From Chitinophagaceae bacterium (GTDB lineage Bacteria; Bacteroidota; Bacteroidia; Chitinophagales; Chitinophagaceae): DNA of 64,000 nt. Shown piece by piece: positions 16,450 through 25,567 of this stretch. A program made the translations under genes and the position numbers. Position 1 is the first letter of the stretch; each line of letters begins with the position of its first letter. The notes beneath the pieces are model-generated. The model worked only from the letters and a program-made list of their open reading frames with translations, was not told the origin of the DNA and made no database searches. The stretch spans positions 62,001-126,000 of the forward strand of contig JAEUVB010000012.1 of the NCBI GenBank assembly GCA_016786845.1, given 5' to 3'.

Positions 16450-17043
16450 TCAATCATGACCCATATCCAAGCCCTGTCGCTCACCCGGATGGATCAATGA
16501 ATAATAATACGAACTTAAAAAACGACCTTCATAATATTGATGTTCCCTAAAATGAGCCTCCCTTACAAAACCGCTGCGTTCCAAGACCATCACAGAGGAT
16601 TTATTTTCAGGGTCTACAACCCCTTCTATACTGTGATAGCGGATATGTTCAAATCCAAATTGCAATACCTTCTCCATGGCCTCATGCATTAAACCCCGCC
16701 CTCTAAAATCAGGATGCAGCATATACCCAATTTCACCACGAAAATCCTCAGGCTTGTTGCGCACAAACCCAATGGTACCAATCAGTTTACCCGTTTCTTT
16801 ATCGATCATACCCCAATTGATTCTCTCATGGGCTTCATATCCCTCATCGATCATGGCAATCAAATTACGTACATCCTGATGCTCCTTAGCCAATGGCCTT
16901 GGAATAAATCTCATCACCTCCGGATTGGAACGCATCTCAAATAAATCAGCTACATGGGCTTCAGTAATCCTTCTCAAATAGAGGTTCGCCGTTTCCAACT
17001 CCGGGAAAGCAGGGAAATTTAATTGTATCGGTAATCGTGACAT
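16450..17043 (-). CDS. GNAT-family N-acetyltransferase (RimJ/RimL-like)
   Basis: A 197-residue acetyl-CoA-dependent acetyltransferase of the RimJ/RimL group, which acetylates protein N-termini or small amines. Motif A, the CoA pyrophosphate-binding site, is HPDFRGRGLMHEA. The fold is recognisable from the N-terminal LYLRRITEAHVADLF, the IGTIGFVRNKPEDFRGEIGYML strand pair, and EGVVDPENKSSVMVLERSGFV. The start at 17043 lies 4 nt after a -7 box; an upstream in-frame extension is rejected for that reason. Substrate unknown. Confidence 0.9.
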   Translation of the reverse strand: MSRLPIQLNFPAFPELETANLYLRRITEAHVADLFEMRSNPEVMRFIPRPLAKEHQDVRNLIAMIDEGYEAHERINWGMIDKETGKLIGTIGFVRNKPEDFRGEIGYMLHPDFRGRGLMHEAMEKVLQFGFEHIRYHSIEGVVDPENKSSVMVLERSGFVREAHFREHQYYEGRFLSSYYYSLIHPGERQGLDMGHD

Positions 17044-17047
17044 TCTG

Positions 17048-17055
17048 CAAAGATA
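17048..17055 (-). promoter_or_regulatory. -7 box 4 nt upstream of the GNAT start
   Basis: On the minus strand TATCTTTG matches TAnnTTTG and is followed by CAGA and the ATG, so the transcript would be leaderless or nearly so. Confidence 0.6.
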
Positions 17056-17230
17056 GTGATTACCAAGAAGGCGGAATGTAAAGACCGATGACAATCCGCC
17101 TCACGAAACTGAGGATAGTTCGGATGACCAATGCAGCCCCTCCCGTGAATCGCCTTGGGCATTTGAGTTGCACACATTCCCGCTGAGTATTTGCCAAAAC
17201 AAATTATCTTGCAGCCTAAATTTATTTTTC

Positions 17231-17683
17231 ATGATACAACGCAAACAAACCCTTTGGCTATTATTGGCTGCACTCTGCAGCATACTTACTTTTTATATTC
17301 CTTATGGATTGCAAACAGTTGGCCAAAACGGAACTGCGCTGCTCAATGAGATCCCATTGAAAGCATCCAATAGCTTTGTTCTGGCAGCCCTCAGTATCAT
17401 TACCGCAATCGATTGTTTTGCGGCAATCTTTATGTTCAAACAACGCCCCAATCAAATTAAACTTTGTGCCCTGGCCATTTTTATTCAATTAGGCAGTCTG
17501 GCCTTCCAAATCTATCATGCCGGACAAACTGAATTGGGCAACCGTCTCGTGATCGGTATTTTAGGAAGCAGAATGTATTTGGGCGTATTGGTTCCGGTAT
17601 TGGTCATCGCCTTAATTGGATTAGCGATTTCCGGCATTCGTCAAGACGAGCGCCTCATCAAAAGCACCGACCGTTTGCGCTAA
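17231..17683 (+). CDS. DUF4293 family membrane protein
   Basis: A 150-residue protein with four membrane helices: near 8-24, 50-70, 77-95 and 112-131. It matches the DUF4293 family, found in Bacteroidota, by the N-terminal MIQRKQTLWLLLAALCSI and the C-terminal RQDERLIKSTDRLR, the latter being nearly invariant in that family. Function unknown. The ATG at 17231 is used because it begins the family's conserved start. It lies 56 nt upstream of nuoF on the same strand. Confidence 0.9.
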   Translation: MIQRKQTLWLLLAALCSILTFYIPYGLQTVGQNGTALLNEIPLKASNSFVLAALSIITAIDCFAAIFMFKQRPNQIKLCALAIFIQLGSLAFQIYHAGQTELGNRLVIGILGSRMYLGVLVPVLVIALIGLAISGIRQDERLIKSTDRLR

Positions 17684-17739
17684 AAAAAGAACGCGCTTTA
17701 ATTTGAATTTCTTCATTTTTCAAACGAATTTTGTCCACT

Positions 17740-19089
17740 ATGGCCAGCATTAAACTCCTTTTAGATAAAGCACATGTACCCGGCATCCTGAACTATGATA
17801 CCTACCGGAAAGAAGGTGGATACCGTTCTGTCGAAAAAGCATTAGGCAACCTCACTCCTGATGAAGTCACAGAGGAGGTCAAAAAAAGTGGCCTTCGCGG
17901 TCGTGGTGGCGCCGGATTCCCTACCGATATGAAATGGAGCTTTTTGGCCAAGCCGGAAGGTGTTCCCCGCTATTTGGTGGTGAATGCCGACGAGAGTGAA
18001 CCCGGCACATTTAAGGATCGTTATCTCATGGAATTTATTCCCCATTTGCTGATTGAAGGTATGATTACATCTTCATATGCTTTAGGTGCCAATGCTTCCT
18101 ATATCTATATCCGGGGTGAATATGCCTGGATCGTTGACATTCTGGAAAAAGCCATTGCCGAAGCGAAACAAAATGGCTGGCTGGGCAAAAATATCATGGG
18201 CAAAGGCTATGATCTTGAAATCTATGTGCAACGCGGTGCCGGTGCCTATATCTGTGGAGAAGAAACAGCCTTGTTGGAATCCCTGGAAGGTAAACGCGGC
18301 AATCCGCGTATCAAACCTCCTTTCCCGGCCGTAAAAGGTCTTTGGGGCTGCCCCACTGTGGTCAACAATGTGGAGACCATAGCCGCAGTCGTTCCCATCA
18401 TCAATATGGGTGGTGAGGAATATGCAAAAATCGGTATAGGCCGCAGCACTGGCACGAAATTGATTTCCGCTTGCGGCAATATCAACAAACCCGGCGTGTA
18501 CGAAATTGATATGACGATTTCAGTCGAAGAGTTTATCTACAGTGATGAATATTGTGGCGGGATCCCGAAAGGGAAAAAACTCAAGGCCTGCATACCCGGA
18601 GGTTCATCTGTACCTATTGTACCTGCAAACTTGCTATTTAAAACCGCTAAAGGCGAAACCCGTTATATGAATTATGAATCTCTTTCCGACGGTGGATTTG
18701 AATCGGGTACCATGATGGGTTCCGGCGGATTTATTGTGCTGGATGAAGATCAATGTGTCGTCCGTCATACCATGACACTCGCCCATTTCTATAATCATGA
18801 AAGCTGCGGACAATGCTCCCCCTGCCGTGAAGGAACCGGATGGATGTATAAAATCCTGAAGAACCTTGAGTATGGCAAAGGCAAAATGAGCGACATCGAT
18901 TTACTTTGGGATATCCAACGTCGCATCGAAGGAAATACCATTTGCCCGTTGGGAGATGCTGCCGCATGGCCGGTAGCCGCAGCCATCCGTCATTTCAGAG
19001 ATGAATTTGAATGGCATGTTACCCATCCGGAAGAGGCCCTGGTGCGCAATTTCGGTATCGCTCATTATGCAGATGAGTTGGTTCATTAG
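17740..19089 (+). CDS. nuoF: NADH-quinone oxidoreductase subunit F (NuoF)
   Basis: The NADH-binding flavoprotein of respiratory complex I, on the cytoplasmic arm: it takes hydride from NADH to FMN and on to a 4Fe-4S cluster (N3). FMN/NADH motifs are LRGRGGAGFPTDMKW (about 51-65) and GAGAYICGEETALL (about 166-179). The cluster ligands are CGQCSPCREG (about 356-362) and the Cys of NTICPLGD (about 402). Length (449) is normal. No nuoE or nuoG lies next to it, although these are usually adjacent. It could serve a related NADH dehydrogenase or hydrogenase, but similarity to NuoF is strong. Confidence 0.94.
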   Translation: MASIKLLLDKAHVPGILNYDTYRKEGGYRSVEKALGNLTPDEVTEEVKKSGLRGRGGAGFPTDMKWSFLAKPEGVPRYLVVNADESEPGTFKDRYLMEFIPHLLIEGMITSSYALGANASYIYIRGEYAWIVDILEKAIAEAKQNGWLGKNIMGKGYDLEIYVQRGAGAYICGEETALLESLEGKRGNPRIKPPFPAVKGLWGCPTVVNNVETIAAVVPIINMGGEEYAKIGIGRSTGTKLISACGNINKPGVYEIDMTISVEEFIYSDEYCGGIPKGKKLKACIPGGSSVPIVPANLLFKTAKGETRYMNYESLSDGGFESGTMMGSGGFIVLDEDQCVVRHTMTLAHFYNHESCGQCSPCREGTGWMYKILKNLEYGKGKMSDIDLLWDIQRRIEGNTICPLGDAAAWPVAAAIRHFRDEFEWHVTHPEEALVRNFGIAHYADELVH

Positions 19090-19192
19090 TCTTCAGCAGA
19101 ATTCCATTTTCTAATATTGCCGGTGATATCGATCCCGAATGGATTAATAATTCATCATTTTCTAATTATCTTTATTGTCTAAAATAATAAAA

Positions 19193-20299
19193 ATGAAAAG
19201 AATATTACTTCTTTGTGCTTCCGTAATGATGATACAATCTGTTCAGGCACAAGTAGCCCGTACCGTACTCATTGAAGAATTTACAGGTACCTGGTGTGGC
19301 TATTGCCCCGATGGCCACCTGAAGCTCAAAGCGATCGAAGATGCGAATCCCGGCCGCGTCATTTCAGTAGGCATGCATAATGCCGATCAATTTACAATCC
19401 CCTACGAAACAGCGATGGAAAATGCCCTGGGTGTTGCCGGATTCCCGCGCGCCGCTGTCGATCGATTCACTTATCCGGGCGGTAATGCCTTCGTCATGAG
19501 TCGTAGTTACTGGCAGGGTGCTTTCGCTGCACGACTCAATGTGAGCTCCCCGGTTGAAATTAATATTACCCCTTCTTACAACTCAGGAAGCCGATTACTG
19601 AATGTAACCGTTAATTACACATTCAAAAGCGCGGTAACCGATGAAACCCGCATCACTTGCTTATTGGTAGAAGACAGCCTTTCCTCATCTCAAGCCAATT
19701 ACGACAATACGACAACCGGATCGCCGCTGTATGGATTAGGCAATCCTATTCCGGATTACAAGCAAAAAAATGTAGCTGTTTATTTATTGTCTGCCGATTC
19801 ATGGGGCGATGCCAATCATCCTGCAAGTGTTACCGCCAATTCCTCATATAGCAAGTCTTATTCCTATACCCTTCCTTCGACCATGAATGCCAATCAAATT
19901 AAAATCGTGGCCTTCATCAATAAAAAAATAGGGGCATCTCCTGTGGTCAGTACCGGTACAGAAATTCTGAATGCACAATATACCGATATCAATACTTCCA
20001 CAGCCGTCAATGATATCCCTAAAAACATCACGCATCAAGCCTGTCATCCGAATCCATTTGCCGACATTACAGCATTGGATTTCAACCTGGCCAAAGATGG
20101 TATTGTAAAAGCCTATATCACCGACATATACGGCAGAGTGGTGAACGAATTGTGCAACGAATATCGCGTAGCCGGTAGCCATAGTTTGTTCTGGGGCGGC
20201 ACTACTGCCCAATTTGGCGCGGTAAACAATGGCATTTATTTATTCCACGTACTTGCCGGCAATGAACATATTGTAGAAAAAGTAAGTCTGCAACGCTAA
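19193..20299 (+). CDS. Secreted Omp28-related thioredoxin-fold protein with a T9SS C-terminal domain
   Basis: A 368-residue exported protein. After the signal peptide (ending SVQAQ) a thioredoxin-like domain carries the redox pair TGTWCGYCPDG and the GVAGFPRAAVDR loop with its cis-Pro-like position, as in the Omp28-related outer-membrane family. A beta-rich middle follows, then a T9SS type A signal beginning CHPNPFADITALDFN and ending NGIYLFHVLAGNEHIVEKVSL. The CxxC suggests thiol-disulfide chemistry at the surface, but the partner is unknown. The ATG at 19193 is used; 6 extra upstream residues are not needed. It has its own terminator. Confidence 0.92.
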   Translation: MKRILLLCASVMMIQSVQAQVARTVLIEEFTGTWCGYCPDGHLKLKAIEDANPGRVISVGMHNADQFTIPYETAMENALGVAGFPRAAVDRFTYPGGNAFVMSRSYWQGAFAARLNVSSPVEINITPSYNSGSRLLNVTVNYTFKSAVTDETRITCLLVEDSLSSSQANYDNTTTGSPLYGLGNPIPDYKQKNVAVYLLSADSWGDANHPASVTANSSYSKSYSYTLPSTMNANQIKIVAFINKKIGASPVVSTGTEILNAQYTDINTSTAVNDIPKNITHQACHPNPFADITALDFNLAKDGIVKAYITDIYGRVVNELCNEYRVAGSHSLFWGGTTAQFGAVNNGIYLFHVLAGNEHIVEKVSLQR

Positions 20300-20321
20300 T
20301 ACTTTTCAACTTAAATTAAGA

Positions 20322-20352
20322 AACCGGATACCTGATTGGTATCCGGTTTTTT
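20322..20352 (+). terminator. Rho-independent terminator after the Omp28-like gene
   Basis: A perfect 10-bp stem (AACCGGATAC at 20322-20331, its complement at 20339-20348) with a 7-nt loop, followed by T6. Confidence 0.92.
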
Positions 20353-20515
20353 CATGTCACGTTTGAAGATCAATCGCATAAGTATGGTAAGGATGCAATT
20401 CACTATGAACAAGCTATGCACAAAAGATTCTGCGGAGAACCTCTAATGGATTTTCCTGTTTCCTAAATGATTTTTACGGCGTACCTTTCCGCCTCATTTA
20501 TAAACCGCTTACAGC

Positions 20516-21472
20516 ATGCAATATCTGGATTTTGAAAAACCCCTTGAAGCCCTCTTTGAAGAGGTAGAAAAGCTCAAGGAAGTCGGCGCCAAGACCAATG
20601 TGGATGTCAGTTCGACCCTGAAAGAGCTCAGTAAGAAAATTGATAAAACACGTAAAGATATTTACTCTAATCTGAACGACTGGCAAAGGGTACAACTCAG
20701 CCGTCACCCGGAACGCCCCTATACTAACTATTATATCGAGAAAATATTCAGTCGTTACCAAGAGCTACATGGCGATCGAAATGTGAAAGATGATAAAGCC
20801 ATCGTAGGCGGCTTTGCCATGCTCAATGATACAGAAAGTGTAATGGTCATCGGACATCAGAAGGGCATCAATACCAAAATGCGTCAGTTGCGCAATTTCG
20901 GTATGGCGAATCCCGAAGGTTATCGTAAAGCTCTACGTCTGATGAAGCTGGCTGAAAAATTCAATAAGCCCATCGTTACCTTCATCGATACACCGGGTGC
21001 ATTTCCGGGATTGGAAGCTGAAGAACGCGGACAAGGCGAAGCCATCGCCCGCAACTTGTTCGAAATGATTAATCTGAAAGTTCCTGTCATCTGCATCATT
21101 ATCGGAGAAGGCGCCAGCGGCGGTGCTCTCGGCATCGGTATTGGCGATCGGGTCATGATGCTGGAAAATACCTGGTACTCTGTCATCTCCCCTGAAAGCT
21201 GTTCGAGCATCCTTTGGCGTACCTGGGATTTTAAAGAACGTGCTGCGGAAGAACTTAAACTGACCTCAAAACACATGATGGATTTTGGACTGGTCGATGG
21301 CATTATTCCTGAACCCTTAGGCGGTGCCCATACCTTCCCGGAAGAAATGGCTGTAATCATAAAAGATTATTTGGTGAAGACCATCGCTGAATTGAAAGCC
21401 ATACCTGAAGAAGACCGCATTCAGCAACGCATTGAGAAATTTTCTAAAATGGGCTTTTACGAAGAAGCCTAA
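20516..21472 (+). CDS. accA: Acetyl-CoA carboxylase carboxyltransferase subunit alpha
   Basis: The alpha half of the carboxyltransferase that moves the carboxyl group from biotin to acetyl-CoA, giving malonyl-CoA for fatty-acid synthesis. The N-terminal [20 protein letters not shown] helix, [38 protein letters not shown] and the oxyanion-hole segment [18 protein letters not shown] are all standard. Length (318) is normal. The partner accD is not in the window. It starts a probable operon with the DUF6913 gene, dapA and the DCC-family gene. Confidence 0.97.
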   Translation: MQYLDFEKPLEALFEEVEKLKEVGAKTNVDVSSTLKELSKKIDKTRKDIYSNLNDWQRVQLSRHPERPYTNYYIEKIFSRYQELHGDRNVKDDKAIVGGFAMLNDTESVMVIGHQKGINTKMRQLRNFGMANPEGYRKALRLMKLAEKFNKPIVTFIDTPGAFPGLEAEERGQGEAIARNLFEMINLKVPVICIIIGEGASGGALGIGIGDRVMMLENTWYSVISPESCSSILWRTWDFKERAAEELKLTSKHMMDFGLVDGIIPEPLGGAHTFPEEMAVIIKDYLVKTIAELKAIPEEDRIQQRIEKFSKMGFYEEA

Positions 21473-21483
21473 AAATACCGGCA

Positions 21484-22050
21484 TTGTCAATATTTAAAAA
21501 AATACAGGAAAGACTGATCCCAAAACCAAAGACGGACAATGTAACGCCCATCTTTCCTGCTATGGACAAAATCAGGCACGAGTTTGTCGATTTTAGTACC
21601 ACCTACAGAATCGGCATCCTCTGTTATTTCACCGATTTCGACGCACAAGACGTCATCGGTAACTACAAAAAGAAACTCGAACAATTCGGATACGAATGTG
21701 ATGTATTGATGTATGTCGATAATAAAGTGATCGATCCGAAAATTTTCCTGCAAACATTTTCATGGGAAGATTTGGAAAAGAAAACCCAAATCCCTCATAG
21801 CCCGCGTACCGATCGCTTCATTGTGAAGAAATACGATTTGCTATTTAATCTCTTCTTTGAAGACTGTCCGCAACTCATTCATTTGGCCAATCAATCTCAG
21901 GCGCGTTGCCGGGTTGGCCCATTTAATGAAGCCGTGAAAGGCTGTTCGGATATTCTGATCCCCATCACGGATGGCAACAATCTCGAATCTTTGATTATCT
22001 ATATCAATAAAACGCTAAACTTCAAGCCCTATGAGCGCAAACAAATTTAA
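21484..22050 (+). CDS. DUF6913-like protein upstream of dapA
   Basis: A 188-residue cytoplasmic protein with no known function. It resembles the DUF6913 family, which in Bacteroidota is commonly found just before dapA, as here. Recognisable segments are IGILCYFTDFDAQDVIGNYKKKLEQ, FNLFFEDCPQLIHLANQSQAR and GPFNEAVKGCSDILIPI. The only start that keeps the N-terminal FKKIQERL helix is the TTG at 21484, 11 nt after the accA stop; the first ATG would be at 21562. It overlaps dapA by 20 nt, implying translational coupling. Confidence 0.78.
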   Translation: MSIFKKIQERLIPKPKTDNVTPIFPAMDKIRHEFVDFSTTYRIGILCYFTDFDAQDVIGNYKKKLEQFGYECDVLMYVDNKVIDPKIFLQTFSWEDLEKKTQIPHSPRTDRFIVKKYDLLFNLFFEDCPQLIHLANQSQARCRVGPFNEAVKGCSDILIPITDGNNLESLIIYINKTLNFKPYERKQI

Positions 22051-22909
22051 AGGTACCGGTGTTGCCCTGATCACACCTTTCACCAAGGAAAAAAGAATTG
22101 ATTTCAAAGCGCTCGAAAATTTGGTGGAACATGTCATTAGCAACGGCGTCGACTTTTTAGTGGCCCTTGGCACCACCGCCGAAACCCCAACCCTCTCCGA
22201 AGCGGAGAATATGGATGTACTCATCAATGTGATTGAAAAAAACAATGGTCGCCTGCCCGTAGTATGCGGCATAGGCGGAAACCATACGGATGACGTAATC
22301 CGTAAAATGGAAAAATATCCATTGGATCGTGTGGATGCCATATTGAGTGTGTCGCCTTATTACAATAAACCTTCACAGTCGGGCATCGTGGCTCACTTCA
22401 AAGCCCTCGACAAGCATACGCCTAAACCGATTATCCTCTACAATGTTCCGGGAAGAACCGGAAGCAATATGCTTTCTTCCACCACCCTACAATTGGCCAA
22501 TGAGTGCGAAAACATCATCGCCATCAAAGAAGCCAGCGGCAATATGAAACAATGCATGGAATTGGTACAACATCGCCCGAAAGGATTTACCCTTTTGAGC
22601 GGAGATGATGATTTAGTCATGGCACAAATCGCAGTCGGTTTTGACGGGGTAATTTCAGTGGCAGCAAATTGTTTTACCGCAGACTTCTGCGAAATGGTCA
22701 ATAGTAGTCTGAGACATGCCTTCACCCATGCACAAAAATTGCATTACAAATTATTGGATGGCATCGACTTATTATTTGCCGAAGGCAATCCGGCCGGTGT
22801 CAAATGCGTATTAAGCGAAATGGGGATGTGTGAAAACGAAATGCGCTTACCGGTCGTTCCGGTCAGCAGTGCCACGCATGAAAAAATAAAAGCCTATCTC
22901 CAACGATGA
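22031..22909 (+). CDS. dapA: 4-hydroxy-tetrahydrodipicolinate synthase
   Basis: Condenses pyruvate with aspartate semialdehyde, the first committed step to diaminopimelate and lysine. It is a TIM barrel with the Schiff-base lysine in IAIKEASG (Lys 166), the catalytic Tyr 137 in YNVPGRTG, and the Thr pair of ALGTTAETPTLS (48-49). Length (292) is normal. It overlaps the gene before it by 20 nt and the gene after it by 4 nt. DAP feeds peptidoglycan, which matches the L,D-transpeptidase nearby. Confidence 0.97.
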   Translation: MSANKFKGTGVALITPFTKEKRIDFKALENLVEHVISNGVDFLVALGTTAETPTLSEAENMDVLINVIEKNNGRLPVVCGIGGNHTDDVIRKMEKYPLDRVDAILSVSPYYNKPSQSGIVAHFKALDKHTPKPIILYNVPGRTGSNMLSSTTLQLANECENIIAIKEASGNMKQCMELVQHRPKGFTLLSGDDDLVMAQIAVGFDGVISVAANCFTADFCEMVNSSLRHAFTHAQKLHYKLLDGIDLLFAEGNPAGVKCVLSEMGMCENEMRLPVVPVSSATHEKIKAYLQR

Positions 22910-23313
22910 CCGCGCCTCAGGCTCCGGTCATTTTCTTCGATGGTGTTTGCAACCTCTGCAATCAGTCTGTCAATTATATCATCAAGCATGATGAACATAA
23001 AATCTTTCGATTTGCTTCCTTGCAAAGTGAAATCGCCAAACACTTATTATCCGAAAGACCTGAACTCATTCAAAATATGGGCTCTGTCGTCTTATTAGAA
23101 TCCGGAACCATCTATACGCATTCCACAGCCGCCTTCCGTATCCTTAAACAATTGAAATCTTCCTGGCGATGGCTGTTGATCTTTCGTTATTTACCATCCC
23201 GCTTTACTGATTTTTTCTACGATCTGATTGCTAATAATCGATATCGTTGGTTTGGCAAAAAAGACAGTTGTATGATGCCGACCGCTGAATTGAAATCAAG
23301 ATTTTTGGATTGA
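22906..23313 (+). CDS. Thiol-disulfide oxidoreductase DCC family protein (DUF393)
   Basis: A 135-residue protein named after its DGVCNLC motif, here FFDGVCNLCNQSVNYIIKHD (the acidic residue and CxxC pair at about 12-18). The rest follows the family: FRFASLQSEIAKHLL, a central YTHSTAAFRILKQL, and a C-terminal YRWFGKKDSCMMPT segment. It is thought to be a thioredoxin-like redox protein, but no substrate is known. The start overlaps the dapA stop by ATGA. Confidence 0.92.
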   Translation: MTAPQAPVIFFDGVCNLCNQSVNYIIKHDEHKIFRFASLQSEIAKHLLSERPELIQNMGSVVLLESGTIYTHSTAAFRILKQLKSSWRWLLIFRYLPSRFTDFFYDLIANNRYRWFGKKDSCMMPTAELKSRFLD

Positions 23314-23355
23314 TGCTCACGCTTGTTGTATCAAACGTTCTATCGCTACGAATCG

Positions 23356-23502
23356 TTGCGTGAAGGACTGCAGCGGAAAGCCTGCGAGTGGGCTCCGGCA
23401 CTTCGCAGCTTGCAGCGTAAGGCCTGACCCCGATCCGCATGCTGCACGTATTCTCGAATCATCAATCACCCTCTTAGCATCGGATCGGGGGCACGCCCAA
23501 AA
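23356..23502 (+). repeat. Dispersed intergenic element, copy A (GCAGCGGA ... ACCCCG ... CGGGGGCACGCCCA)
   Basis: Shares GGACTGCAGCGGAAAGCC, TGACCCCG and CGGGGGCACGCCCA with the element at 40083. The arms CCCCGATCCG (23428-23437) and CGGATCGGGG (23481-23490) are perfect complements. No coding potential. Confidence 0.65.
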
Positions 23503-23565
23503 ACAAATACCTCGATTGAAAATGTATGCATCATTATTTTAACAAAAAATAATACCGCTTCAGTT

Positions 23566-23573
23566 TATTTTTG
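23566..23573 (+). promoter_or_regulatory. -7 box 5 nt upstream of the L,D-transpeptidase start
   Basis: TATTTTTG matches TAnnTTTG and leaves only 5 nt (TCACC) before the ATG, pointing to a leaderless transcript. Confidence 0.55.
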
Positions 23574-23578
23574 TCACC

Positions 23579-24115
23579 ATGCATAGGCTTTATCTATTCT
23601 TATTCGTTCTGCTTTTTTCTACACTTCATCTAACGGCGCAACCCGATCGACGCGCCAATTATTTTGAAACTTATGTGGAAGTGAACAAGCCCATTGATAG
23701 CATCGTGGTTCATAAACACAAACGGGAAATGATCACCTTCCATCAAGGTGAAAAAGTAAAAATGTATATGATTTCCCTCGGCATGGAGCCTAAAGGCAAA
23801 AAAGAATTTGAGGGGGATATGCGCACACCCGAAGGTTTGTATACCATCAAGAGCCGCGACACCATCAGTTCCTACCATACCAATCTTGCTATTTCCTACC
23901 CAAGCATCTCCGATTCTATGCGGGCCGTCAGCAAGGGTAAAAAACCGGGCGGTGATATCAAAATTCACGGCTTCCCAAACAATCACCGCAAAATACAGGA
24001 AGCTGAATTTTTAAATACCGACTGGACCGCAGGATGCATTGCCGTATCCGATTATGAGGTGGATGAATTGTATCGCTGGGTGATCGAAAATTGTCCGATA
24101 TTGATTCTACCTTAA
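23579..24115 (+). CDS. L,D-transpeptidase family protein (YkuD domain)
   Basis: A 178-residue exported enzyme expected to cross-link or trim peptidoglycan through DAP residues. The signal peptide ends LHLTAQ. The YkuD domain has the catalytic His 130 in GGDIKIHGFPNN and Cys 153 in DWTAGCIAVSDYEVDELY; the RTPEGLYTI motif precedes it. The gene is short and single-domain, without a LysM module. It runs convergently into RNase Z, and the two coding regions share 4 nt at their stops. Confidence 0.93.
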   Translation: MHRLYLFLFVLLFSTLHLTAQPDRRANYFETYVEVNKPIDSIVVHKHKREMITFHQGEKVKMYMISLGMEPKGKKEFEGDMRTPEGLYTIKSRDTISSYHTNLAISYPSISDSMRAVSKGKKPGGDIKIHGFPNNHRKIQEAEFLNTDWTAGCIAVSDYEVDELYRWVIENCPILILP

Positions 24116-25008
24116 ATTTCAAACGTCTTTCCTTCAAGCGCAAGTTCAGTATTTTCAAAAACGCTTCTCGCTTCATCTTCAAACGGCTGCAGGTCTTTAT
24201 ACTTCGACGAAAAATGACCGATGATTAATTTCTTCACTCCTGCATCACGCGCTATCGTGCCGGCTTGCAATGCTGTCGTATGCAATCGATCGATGGCTTT
24301 GTCGATGCGTTCGTGCAGGTAAGTACTTTCATGATAAAGCAAATCCGCTCCTTGTATATCCGGTATTATCTCCGGCGCAAAACGGGTATCTGCGGTATAG
24401 GCATAAACCTTAGGCGGATGCCCCTCGGCCGTCACCCAATCATTCTTCACCACTTCTCCATACTTATCGGTATAGTCTTCCCCTTCCGCCAAGCGGGCAT
24501 AAAAATATTTCGGGATCTCATACTCTTGTAAATACTTGGGCACCAGAACCCGCTTACGTTTCTTCTCGGTAAATAAAAACCCGTGCGTGGGTACACTATG
24601 GTAGACCGGAAAACAGGACACCGCATATTTCTCCGCATCAATCAATATGGCCCTCTCACCTTCTTTGAGAAAATGATAATGAATTTCGAAACCCAGTTTC
24701 CATGGGAGTTGAAGCTGAATGATCTTTCGAATTTCTTTTGGACAATAAATATTCAGTTTCTTTTCCCGACCCAATAAGGAAAGACTACTGATAAAACCGG
24801 CCAATCCCAGAAAGTGATCGCCGTGCATATGACTGATGAGAATATGATTGATGCGTGCACTGCGAACGGCAAACTGTTGCATGCGCATCTGAGCCCCTTC
24901 GCCGCAATCGATCAAAAATACCTGACCGTGCATCTCCAATACCTGAGCCGTCGGAAATCGTCCGTATGCGGGTAGAGCAGAGTTGTTGCCGAGTATGGTG
25001 AGATTCAT
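24112..25008 (-). CDS. rnz: Ribonuclease Z
   Basis: A zinc metallo-beta-lactamase-fold endonuclease that trims the 3' ends of tRNA precursors. This fits a genome whose two tRNAs here lack an encoded CCA. Metal ligands are SHMHGDHFLGL (His 60, His 62, Asp 64, His 65), the His of VYHSVPTHGF, Asp in YTADTRF and His in IGHFSSKY. The N-terminal FLIDCGEGAQMRMQ is typical. Length (298) is normal. The stop overlaps that of the L,D-transpeptidase gene on the other strand. Confidence 0.96.
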   Translation of the reverse strand: MNLTILGNNSALPAYGRFPTAQVLEMHGQVFLIDCGEGAQMRMQQFAVRSARINHILISHMHGDHFLGLAGFISSLSLLGREKKLNIYCPKEIRKIIQLQLPWKLGFEIHYHFLKEGERAILIDAEKYAVSCFPVYHSVPTHGFLFTEKKRKRVLVPKYLQEYEIPKYFYARLAEGEDYTDKYGEVVKNDWVTAEGHPPKVYAYTADTRFAPEIIPDIQGADLLYHESTYLHERIDKAIDRLHTTALQAGTIARDAGVKKLIIGHFSSKYKDLQPFEDEARSVFENTELALEGKTFEI

Positions 25009-25073
25009 GGTTTGGGTGTATTTGATTTTCTATTTCAACGCCCTATTAAACATTCAACATTGAGCATTAAAAA

Positions 25074-25553
25074 TTATCTGATGGATTTCACCTTAAAGGT
25101 AAAATACTGCTGGGTAAAATAACTGTAGACGGTTACGATTAAAGTTGTGAGGGCTTTGGAAGGCGTGGCATACCATCCGCAGATTTCGACAAATAATTTA
25201 AGGAAGAGATAATTGAGTCCGATACAACTGAGAACGGCCAATCCGTAACGAAACAATTGTATACGCCCCTTCAATTCGGAGTGGGTAAAAACGATATACT
25301 TATTGAGAAAAAATCCTAGTGGAAAGCTCACCAAAAACGAAACAATGAATGCCGCGATATGGGCCCCAATAACAATATTCCCCACCGGCACCGGTTCCTT
25401 CAGAAAGACATAATTATAAGAGAGAAAATAAACGACTAAATCCGTGACAACCGTAAATCCGCCACAGGCCAAATACCGAAAAGTATCCTTGGGGATGAAG
25501 GCAAAAAAATCGAAGTAGAAAAAATCTATGAAAGCGTTGATGAACTTCTTCAA
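25074..25553 (-). CDS. GtrA family membrane protein
   Basis: A 159-residue inner-membrane protein with four helices (about 26-46, 62-84, 101-121, 128-148). The pattern RYLACGGFTVVTDLVVYFL, SFPLGFFLNKYIVFTHSE and KALTTLIVTVYSYFTQQYFTF is that of GtrA, which helps move lipid-linked sugars across the membrane. The partner glycosyltransferase is not adjacent, so the substrate cannot be guessed. It lies just downstream of a small lipoprotein gene on the same strand (14 nt), likely one transcript. Confidence 0.9.
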   Translation of the reverse strand: MKKFINAFIDFFYFDFFAFIPKDTFRYLACGGFTVVTDLVVYFLSYNYVFLKEPVPVGNIVIGAHIAAFIVSFLVSFPLGFFLNKYIVFTHSELKGRIQLFRYGLAVLSCIGLNYLFLKLFVEICGWYATPSKALTTLIVTVYSYFTQQYFTFKVKSIR

Positions 25554-25567
25554 ACCGATGGCACAGA

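Noticed and set aside
16076..16453. 125-codon open frame with a 24-residue repeat on the minus strand
   Set aside because: It only exists because the noncoding repeat is 72 bp long; the same modules occur singly in gaps, and there is no start context.
23231..23440. Minus-strand frame in the gap after the DCC-family gene
   Set aside because: It runs through the dispersed element and part of the DCC-family gene, and has no signal or homology.
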